Positions 1 through 5,304 of a stretch of DNA of 12,077 bases are shown here, one piece after another; position 1 is the stretch's first letter; each line of letters starts with the position of its first letter. The notes under the pieces are model-generated. The model was not told the DNA's origin. It saw only the letters and a program-made list of their open reading frames with translations, and ran no database searches. A program made the position numbers and the translations under genes. Source of the stretch: VBCK01 sp035511515 (GTDB lineage Bacteria > Pseudomonadota > Gammaproteobacteria > Burkholderiales > Burkholderiaceae_F); assembly GCA_035511515.1 (NCBI GenBank), contig DATKFG010000142.1, forward strand, positions 1 through 12,077, given 5' to 3'.

Positions 1-110
1 GGTGGCCTGCATGCGCAAGCTGCTGACCATTCTGAACGCCATGGTGCGCGACGGCACTACCTGGAACGATGCACTTCATGCCAAAACCGCTTGACCTCAG
101 ACACAGTTGC
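1..110 (+). mobile_element. Right end of an IS110-family insertion sequence (partial)
   Basis: The window opens inside an IS110-family element: 2-94 is the end of its transposase and only 16 nt follow before sequence belonging to a chromosomal inverted repeat begins. The boundary is placed at about 110/111, because from c110 onward the sequence matches the other repeat copies in this window, while 95-109 does not. Such a short tail after the transposase fits the IS110 group, whose long non-coding end (bridge RNA) lies ahead of the transposase, here outside the window. The left end, any bridge RNA and the exact junction cannot be seen. The boundary is inferred by comparing repeat copies. Confidence 0.65.
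2..94 (+). CDS. IS110-family transposase, C-terminal fragment (5' end outside window)
   Basis: Frame 2 is open from the first base to a TGA at 92-94 and encodes the last 30 residues of a DEDD (RuvC-like) transposase of the IS110 group. The stretch around residues 3-16 (CMRKLLTILNAMVR) is the characteristic closing helix of the Transposase_20 domain, typically followed by a short polar tail as here (DGTTWN...). The catalytic DEDD residues and the C-terminal catalytic serine lie upstream of the window, so completeness and activity cannot be judged. Recognition rests on this conserved tail alone, which is short but distinctive. Confidence 0.82.
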   Translation: MACMRKLLTILNAMVRDGTTWNDALHAKTA

Positions 111-226
111 TCCCCTCTCCCGCTGCGCGGGCGAGGGGCGATCGATCGCCGCAGCTCGGAAGTCGTTTCAACGGCACCCCGTATCGCCCCTCGCCCGCGT
201 AGCGGGAGAGGGGAGGGGGTGAGGGC
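111..226. repeat. Long GC-rich inverted repeat, copy 1 (left arm truncated)
   Basis: The left arm 111-142 pairs with 183-214 (31 of 32 positions), separated by a 40-nt loop. The right arm continues to 226 and matches the full 44-nt arm of the copy at 6839-6967 except for one base. The left arm lacks its outer 12 nt, which are replaced by IS110-derived sequence. The repeat ends 23 bp from the stop of the dksA gene, so it could form a large stem at the end of that transcript. It behaves like a REP/BIME-type intergenic repeat. I see no gene between 95 and 249. Confidence 0.85.
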
Positions 227-249
227 GCGCCCGTGGAAAGGAAGTTCTT

Positions 250-1131
250 CTAGTCGCCGAACAGCCGCTGCTTCATCTCGCGCCGCTGCTGGGCTTCCAG
301 CGACAGCGTCGCCGTCGGACGCGCCAGAAGGCGCGGGATGCCGATCGGGTCGCCGGTCTCCTCGCAGAAGCCGTACTCGCCCGACTCGATCCGCTGCAGC
401 GCCGACTGGACCTTTTTCAGCAGCTTGCGTTCCCGGTCGCGCGTGCGCAGCTCCAGCGCGTGCTCCTCTTCGATCGTGGCGCGGTCGGCGGGATCCGGCA
501 CGATCACCGTTTCGCGCAGATGCTCGGTCGTTTCGTCCGCGTTGCTCAGCAGCTCCCGTTCCATCTGCTGCAGCTGATACTTGAAGAATGCGAGCTGGTC
601 CTCGTTCATGTAGGCGTCGTCTGCCATCCCCAGCAACTGCTCTTCCGACAACAGGCGCCTGCCGTTGACGATGACCGGCTCTTCGCTGCGGCTCGATGAA
701 CGCGTCAGCAGGTATTCGTGAGCGGCTGCCAGATCCTTCGGGCTGACGCTCTGGACCGGGCGCGCTGCCGACTTCGGCGTCGGCGCGGCGATCTCCGGCG
801 AGGGCGGCGGCACCACGGCGACCGTGGTCTTGGGCTTTGCCATCGAGGTCTTGACGGCGGTGGGGCGTGCGCCCGCCGGCGCAGCCTTGGCCGACACCGC
901 GGTTCGAGCCGCGAGCCGGTCCTTGGGCGCCGCCGCCGCGGGCTTGACCGGTTTCAGCTTGGCCGACTTCGGCGCTGGTTTCGACGCCGGCTTCGACGCC
1001 GGCTTCGGCGCGCCATGCCGCACCGGTCTGGCAGCCGGCTTGGGGGCCTTGCGGGCGACCGCTTTGACGGTTTTGCCGGTTTTCTTTGCGGCCGCCTTTG
1101 GCCGCGCCGGAGTTTTCGATTTGGAAGCCAT
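250..1131 (-). CDS. dksA: DksA-type RNA polymerase-binding transcription factor with long Lys/Ala/Pro-rich N-terminal tail
   Basis: This is a 293-residue protein of the DksA/TraR family, which binds the RNA polymerase secondary channel and, with ppGpp, tunes rRNA and amino-acid promoters. Residues 1-130 are a low-complexity tail rich in Lys, Ala and Pro (repeated KPAS/KPAP units), like histone-H1-type tails. Residues ~130-293 are the normal DksA body. The coiled-coil tip motif DPADRA is at 213-218 (Asp213, Asp216, Ala218), followed by the conserved ELRTRDRERKLLKK helix. At the zinc-finger site only Cys256 remains; the other three ligand positions are Thr259, Ser277 and Ala280, so a four-Cys zinc site cannot form. 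E. coli DksA is 151 residues. The start is supported by AAAGG 9 nt upstream. The gene begins 12 bp after the cobW-like stop, with its ribosome site overlapping that stop, so they are probably co-transcribed and translationally coupled. Confidence 0.93.
   Translation of the reverse strand: MASKSKTPARPKAAAKKTGKTVKAVARKAPKPAARPVRHGAPKPASKPASKPAPKSAKLKPVKPAAAAPKDRLAARTAVSAKAAPAGARPTAVKTSMAKPKTTVAVVPPPSPEIAAPTPKSAARPVQSVSPKDLAAAHEYLLTRSSSRSEEPVIVNGRRLLSEEQLLGMADDAYMNEDQLAFFKYQLQQMERELLSNADETTEHLRETVIVPDPADRATIEEEHALELRTRDRERKLLKKVQSALQRIESGEYGFCEETGDPIGIPRLLARPTATLSLEAQQRREMKQRLFGD
968..1015. repeat. 12-bp tandem repeat inside the DksA tail
   Basis: Four head-to-tail 12-bp units lie here. Two central copies are identical (ttcgacgccggc at 980-991 and 992-1003) and are flanked by a diverged copy on each side (968-979 and 1004-1015). 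Read on the minus strand they encode successive KPAS/KPAP units of the DksA tail. The length is a multiple of three, so slippage would lengthen or shorten the tail without breaking the frame. Confidence 0.75.
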
Positions 1132-1143
1132 TGGATTTAACCT

Positions 1144-2247
1144 TTACCGGGCCAAACAGGCCTCAAGCCCCTTAAGAATCGCTTCCCGGGGCAGTTTGCG
1201 GCCTATGAACACGATCGTGCTGGCCGGTCGTTCGTCCCGGCTCCAAGCACGCCCGGGCTCCGCGGCGATCACCATGTGAACCCCCTGCAGAATCTGACGC
1301 CGAGGGGAGCCGCTGACAAAAAGGACGCCTTTATACCGAAGCAGGTCCTGTCCGTAAACCTGCGTCAGTGCGCCCAGGTACTCCTCGAGCCGGGCCGCTG
1401 CGAACGGCCGGCGCGAGCGAAAAACGAACGCCTGCACGGCGTCATCGTGGATGGGTGCACGGCGCCGACCGCCCTGCCCATTTTGAGACCCGGCGGGCCG
1501 CTGATTGTGATGTTCCACATCGTCGGGCTCATGGTCGTGGCTTCCCGGATGCGCATGGCCATGGCTGGACCGATCGGCGTCCTCGGCCGACAGGAAATCC
1601 GGATCGAGCTGCAGGATGGTGTCCAACTGGAATCCCTGGATATCCAGCACCTCGTTCAGCGCGACCTGGCCCATATGGGCGACCCGGATCGGTGCGCGGG
1701 GATTCATTCGCACCAGACGGGTCCGCAGCGAATCGATCTCGCCCGATTCGACCAGGTCGGACTTGGACAGCAGGATCCGGTCGGCGAAACCGACCTGGTT
1801 CTGCGCCTCGGGCTGCGCGTCCAGGGTGGCGTGGCCGTGCTTGGCGTCGACCACCGTGACGACGCCGTCCAGGCGGTAGTAGCCGGCCACCTCGTCGTCC
1901 AGGAAGAAAGTCTGCGTGACCGGACCGGGATCGGCGAGCCCGGTGGTTTCGACGATCACGCGGTCGAACTGCAACTGGCCCGCCTCGCGCTTGTCCCGCA
2001 GCTCCCCGAGGATCCGCGCCAGGTCGCCGCGCACCGTGCAGCACAGGCAGCCGTTGTTCATCTCGACGATCTGCGCGCGCGTTTCGATCACCAGCAGCTC
2101 GTGATCGACGCCTTCCGGTCCATATTCGTTTTCGATGACCGCGATTCGCTGCCCCTGCGGCTGCGCCAGTATGCGGTTCAGCAGAGTCGTCTTGCCGGCA
2201 CCCAGGAAGCCGGTGAGGACGGTGACGGGCAGCAGAGCCGGTTGCAT
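1144..2247 (-). CDS. COG0523/CobW-like G3E GTPase (YjiA/ZNG1-type metal chaperone)
   Basis: This 367-residue G3E-family P-loop GTPase belongs to the COG0523 group, whose members bind zinc or cobalt and are implicated in delivering metal to client proteins. Visible motifs, in order, are Walker A GFLGAGKTT (13-21), the metal-site motif GCLCC (66-70), the Walker B/switch element ETTGLADP (100-107), a guanine-specificity motif SKSD (161-164), and a His/Asp-rich loop around 229-247 (HGHAHPGSHDHE and following). A CobW C-terminal domain spans about 270-362. The frame stays open upstream to 2457, but family members begin a few residues before the P-loop, so the ATG at 2247 was chosen; no strong ribosome site precedes it. 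It is not the cobalamin-pathway CobW proper, since no cob genes are nearby. It lies just upstream of dksA in the same direction and diverges from the protease gene. Confidence 0.92.
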   Translation of the reverse strand: MQPALLPVTVLTGFLGAGKTTLLNRILAQPQGQRIAVIENEYGPEGVDHELLVIETRAQIVEMNNGCLCCTVRGDLARILGELRDKREAGQLQFDRVIVETTGLADPGPVTQTFFLDDEVAGYYRLDGVVTVVDAKHGHATLDAQPEAQNQVGFADRILLSKSDLVESGEIDSLRTRLVRMNPRAPIRVAHMGQVALNEVLDIQGFQLDTILQLDPDFLSAEDADRSSHGHAHPGSHDHEPDDVEHHNQRPAGSQNGQGGRRRAPIHDDAVQAFVFRSRRPFAAARLEEYLGALTQVYGQDLLRYKGVLFVSGSPRRQILQGVHMVIAAEPGRAWSRDERPASTIVFIGRKLPREAILKGLEACLAR

Positions 2248-2319
2248 GCAGAAGATCTTGACGCAGTCAAAACGGGGCGCGAAGTGTAGAGCAAAACGGG
2301 TCGGACCACCCGCCGCAGT

Positions 2320-2338
2320 GCGGGGCCGATACAATCGG
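2320..2338 (+). promoter_or_regulatory. Probable promoter -10 region of the M50 protease gene, in a 19-bp motif shared with metH
   Basis: The 19-mer GCGGGGCCGATACAATCGG occurs here and again at 8241-8259 ahead of metH. It contains TACAAT (2330-2335), a good match to a sigma-70 -10 box, inside a perfect inverted repeat with 7-bp arms (GGCCGAT-ACA-ATCGGCC, 2324-2340). A start about 7 nt downstream would leave a ~48-nt leader before the ATG at 2390. No convincing -35 box is seen 16-18 bp upstream. The 142-bp gap between the divergent genes shows no other clear signal; the cobW-side promoter is not obvious, though TACACT on the minus strand near 2284-2289 is a weak -10 candidate. Confidence 0.55.
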
Positions 2339-2389
2339 CCGGCGCACACGACCGCCAACCTCTTCACATTGGCTGGGGGCGCACTGCCG

Positions 2390-3106
2390 ATGCTGAAGCT
2401 GCTGGCGCTGCTGATTTCGAGCGCGAAGTTTGCGAAGCTCGCGACCACCGCGGGCACGATGCTGATCTCGGTGGTCGTATACGCCTGGATTTTCGGCTGG
2501 TTGTACGCAGTGGGATTCGTGCTGCTGCTGCTGGTGCACGAGTTGGGACACTACGTGGCGGCGCGCCGGCGCGGGCTGGATGTCGGCGCCCCCACCTTCA
2601 TCCCGTTCATCGGCGCCTGGGTTCAGCTCAAAGACCTTCCGCACGATGCCGAGACCGAGGCCTACGTCGGCCTGGGCGGTCCGCTGCTCGGCACCGTAGC
2701 CGCGGTGGCCGTTTATCTGTTCGCCGATGCGTCGAGCAGCCGGGTCTGGCTGGCGGTCGCGTACTCCGGATTCGTCATCAATCTGTTCAACCTGATTCCG
2801 ATGGCGCCGTTCGACGGCGGCCGCATTACCGCCGTGCTGGGTCCGCGCATCTGGTTTCTGGGTGTGCCGATCCTGCTGGCGCTGTTTCTGTACTGGCCCA
2901 GCCCGATGCTGCTGCTGGTTGCGCTGCTGGCCGCTCCTCAACTGATGGCCGCGTGGCGCCACGACCCGAACTCACCCGCCGCCGTCGCCTACTATGGCGT
3001 GACGCCGTCGGTGCGATGGCGCTACGGGCTCAGCTATGTGGCGCTGGCGGCATTTCTGGCGCTGATGACGTTCCAGGTGCACGAGCGCGTACAGGCCGGG
3101 CTTTGA
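2390..3106 (+). CDS. Site-2-protease-like membrane zinc metalloprotease (M50 family)
   Basis: This is a 238-residue polytopic membrane protein. The zinc-binding motif HELGH is at 50-54 within a hydrophobic segment (VLLLLVHELGHYVAARRRG). The second family motif, NLIPMAPFDGGR (134-145), carries Asp142, expected to be the third zinc ligand. Hydrophobic segments lie at about 22-49, 97-111, 119-138, 156-169, 171-184 and 215-228. It is short for an S2P: no PDZ domain as in RseP and no CBS pair as in some homologues, so it is a minimal M50 core. The frame is open upstream into the antisense of the cobW-like gene, but the hydrophobic protein begins at the ATG at 2390, with a G-rich stretch (2375-2379) as a weak ribosome site. 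The substrate is unknown; nothing next door looks like an anti-sigma factor. Confidence 0.88.
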   Translation: MLKLLALLISSAKFAKLATTAGTMLISVVVYAWIFGWLYAVGFVLLLLVHELGHYVAARRRGLDVGAPTFIPFIGAWVQLKDLPHDAETEAYVGLGGPLLGTVAAVAVYLFADASSSRVWLAVAYSGFVINLFNLIPMAPFDGGRITAVLGPRIWFLGVPILLALFLYWPSPMLLLVALLAAPQLMAAWRHDPNSPAAVAYYGVTPSVRWRYGLSYVALAAFLALMTFQVHERVQAGL

Positions 3107-3264
3107 GTGGGGTCAGCGCGGGTAGGCGTATTCCAGTAGTCGCGGGAAGCCGATTGGATGGTGAGGCGGCATCCGTTAGGGCATTCGCCTGAGGGAAGTT
3201 GCGAGGTATTCTTGATAACGTGTGCGTCGTTGTCCAGCGCAAACCGGAAAAGGGATGATGATTG

Positions 3265-5193
3265 ATGCGTAAGGAACTGCGTCGAACGCTGTTCGCTGCG
3301 GCCTTTGCCGGAGCGGCCCTGGCAGGCTGCGGAGGTGGCAACAGCACCCCTTCTCCCACCCCGTCGCCTTCACCGTCTCCGTCTCCAGCGCCTCCCCCGG
3401 CCTCGGCCGGGAGCTATTTCCTGGCCGCGCGCGCCGGCGGCAGCGGCACGGCGGCATCGAACAACGTTCCGTTCTCTCCGACTGCGGTCGGCGCCAGCAA
3501 GTTCGAGCTGGCCTACGTCGACGCGGCCAATCCGCCGCTGGCGTTCGATCTGACCAACGGAACCACGAATCAGCTGGAAGCGCCCAGCCTCGGGTACGAC
3601 TTAGGAACGTTCAGCGAATACTTTCCGGCCTCGGGCGGCGGCACCGCAACCAGCTGGGGTACGCGCTATCAGGTGTACGCCGATATCGCGCCCGGCGGCA
3701 CCGGACCGGGCGTGCTGTACGCGCTCGATCTGCGCAAGGCGACCGCTGCCGCTCCGACGGTGACGCAGATTTCCAGCGGGACGGTCACTTCGCTCGCCTT
3801 GTGCTCGAGCCCCGGGGCCTCGCTGTTCGACAACTACCATGCGGGCAACCTGTCCTGGATCGTGTTCCATGCGCTCGGTCCGGACACCAACTGCGGCACC
3901 CTGGACGACAAGTTCGTCGCCGTCCAGATGTCGATGTCGTCGAGCACGGCAGCGCTGTCGCTGGTGCAAGGTACCGGCGCCTCGCAGTTGTGGATCGAGC
4001 CGGTCGAGGCCTTGTACGACACCAGCGGCACGATCACCCATTTCCTGGCGATCGCCCATCCGCCCGTCTGCTCGGCGCCCCCCTGCACCGTCGGCCAGCC
4101 GACCATCGCGGTGCCATTGCAGCAGCTCGATGCCAATTTCGCCAACCCGACGACGTTTGCAACCAAGCTGGTCGGGACCGGTTTGAACGGAGCGGGCGGG
4201 GATTTCCTCAGCCTGGGCGTCTCCGGCAACGTCTGGCTGTACGTGGATGGATCCGGCATCTACTCGGTGAACCTGACCACGGGCATGACTTCGACCGCGA
4301 TCTACACGCTGATGGCGGGCGAATCCGTGCAGGGCCGGGCCGTATTCGACGGGGCCAACGCGTACGTCGCGATCGACAGCATGGCGGGTTCGTACGTCAA
4401 GATGATCAACACGTCGACCAACCTGGTGACCGCGACGCAGGCGGCGGATGTGGCCTCCACGCAGATCGCGCTGGTCGGGGTGACTTCGAACAACCTGGTC
4501 TACCTGTCCCAGAGCGGCTCGGCGATCAAATCGCTCGCGAAATCGACATTGACGGGGTTGACTTCGTTGAAGACGTTGACGGGCACCCAGACGATCGACT
4601 CTCTGATGGGGTCGAATGGAGCCTCCGGCCCTCCGATCGCGTTCCTGGTCGGCGACACCGTGTTCTTCACCGTGGCCGACACGTCGGCGACCGGCGCGAC
4701 CGGATTCGCCAAGCAGGCGTTTTTCGCCGCCGCCGGCGGTGCCGCCAACAGTGCTACGCCGGTGGCCGCGAGCGTGAGCGCCGTGCTCGGTGTCGTCGCG
4801 CCCGCCACGATCCCGACCTCCGGACCGATTGCATATACCGGCGCGCTGGTGATGACCGGGGGAGGCAACACGACCCCGGCCAGCGGTCAGGCCGTGCAGC
4901 CGGTGTTTGCGAGCTCCTCGCCGGCAGTCAGCGCGAGCCTGGGGCTGTACGGGGCGAGCGGTGCGCTGACCAACACGATCGGCACCTTGTCGTCGACCAA
5001 CGTGGCTTTCCAGACCAGCTTTGCGAGCCCCGTCACCGGCGTCGGCCTGAACAGCGGACCCGTGCAGGCGGCGATGCCGGCGACCCTGCTGCTGTTCGGC
5101 AGCGACGGCACGGGGGCCAGCGCTCAGGATATCGCGATCTTCGCGAGCAATGGCTCCACGCCGTTCGCGGAGCTGAGCGGCTTCATCCAGTAA
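3265..5193 (+). CDS. Predicted large lipoprotein of unknown function
   Basis: The 642-residue protein begins with a lipoprotein signal (charged MRKELRRT, hydrophobic core, LAGC lipobox with Cys22). Gly follows the Cys, which favours outer-membrane sorting. Residues ~23-49 form a flexible GGG plus Ser-Pro/Thr-Pro repeat linker. The remaining ~590 residues are rich in Gly, Ala, Ser and Thr, with many short alternating beta-like stretches (for example VWLYVDGSGIYSVNL around 310-325 and FDGANAYVAIDS around 366-377). This is compatible with a surface or periplasmic beta-propeller, but I recognise no named domain or catalytic motif. The ATG at 3265 has AAGGG 11 nt upstream; an in-frame TTG at 3262 is an alternative one codon earlier. 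It stands alone between a protease gene and ilvA. The 158-bp gap before it has no convincing promoter. Confidence 0.85.
   Translation: MRKELRRTLFAAAFAGAALAGCGGGNSTPSPTPSPSPSPSPAPPPASAGSYFLAARAGGSGTAASNNVPFSPTAVGASKFELAYVDAANPPLAFDLTNGTTNQLEAPSLGYDLGTFSEYFPASGGGTATSWGTRYQVYADIAPGGTGPGVLYALDLRKATAAAPTVTQISSGTVTSLALCSSPGASLFDNYHAGNLSWIVFHALGPDTNCGTLDDKFVAVQMSMSSSTAALSLVQGTGASQLWIEPVEALYDTSGTITHFLAIAHPPVCSAPPCTVGQPTIAVPLQQLDANFANPTTFATKLVGTGLNGAGGDFLSLGVSGNVWLYVDGSGIYSVNLTTGMTSTAIYTLMAGESVQGRAVFDGANAYVAIDSMAGSYVKMINTSTNLVTATQAADVASTQIALVGVTSNNLVYLSQSGSAIKSLAKSTLTGLTSLKTLTGTQTIDSLMGSNGASGPPIAFLVGDTVFFTVADTSATGATGFAKQAFFAAAGGAANSATPVAASVSAVLGVVAPATIPTSGPIAYTGALVMTGGGNTTPASGQAVQPVFASSSPAVSASLGLYGASGALTNTIGTLSSTNVAFQTSFASPVTGVGLNSGPVQAAMPATLLLFGSDGTGASAQDIAIFASNGSTPFAELSGFIQ
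3346..3399 (+). repeat. Low-complexity Ser-Pro/Thr-Pro-encoding tract
   Basis: This is a C/T-rich run of near-repeating 6-bp units (variants of ccgtct and ccttca) encoding alternating Pro and Ser/Thr just after the lipidated Cys of the lipoprotein. It forms the tether between the lipid anchor and the folded part. The repeats are imperfect, and gain or loss of 6-bp units would keep the frame. Confidence 0.6.
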
Positions 5194-5205
5194 GGTCGAT
5201 CGACC
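5194..5205. other. 12-bp perfect palindrome at the lipoprotein gene stop
   Basis: GGTCGATCGACC follows directly on the TAA of the lipoprotein gene and is its own reverse complement. More GC-rich repeats follow to about 5230 (GGCC-rich). There is no T-run, so it is not a typical intrinsic terminator; it could be a weak stem at the transcript end or a chance palindrome. Confidence 0.25.
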
Positions 5206-5240
5206 GCGCCGGCCGAGTACGGACCGGCCCGAATCACAGG

Positions 5241-5272
5241 CACAATTCCGCGTTGCGGCCGCGGGCGGCCGC
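5241..5272 (+). promoter_or_regulatory. Possible ilvA promoter -10 box and leader stem
   Basis: CACAAT at 5241-5246 resembles a -10 box and is followed by a GC-only inverted repeat: two identical octamers GCGGCCGC at 5255-5262 and 5265-5272, each self-complementary and also able to pair with each other. If transcription starts near 5253, this stem would sit at the very 5' end of the ilvA leader, 32 nt ahead of the ATG. No -35 box, leader peptide or T-run is visible, so a classical attenuator is not supported. Confidence 0.3.
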
Positions 5273-5304
5273 ATTTCCGATCGCCTTTTCGGGGAGAGCG
5301 GCCG

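Noticed and set aside
111..226. CRISPR-like or phage attachment repeat
   Set aside because: The repeats are inverted arms with unrelated loops and only one pair per locus, spread kilobases apart; no cas, integrase or tRNA is present.
1276..2289. A 337-codon plus-strand frame opposite the CobW-like gene
   Set aside because: Antisense shadow of a gene with intact G3E GTPase motifs; composition typical of a complement frame.
2248..2457. N-terminal extension of the CobW-like protein by 70 residues
   Set aside because: The extension overlaps the protease start and its promoter motif, has no family support, and the P-loop normally begins about 10 residues from the N-terminus, as with the ATG at 2247.
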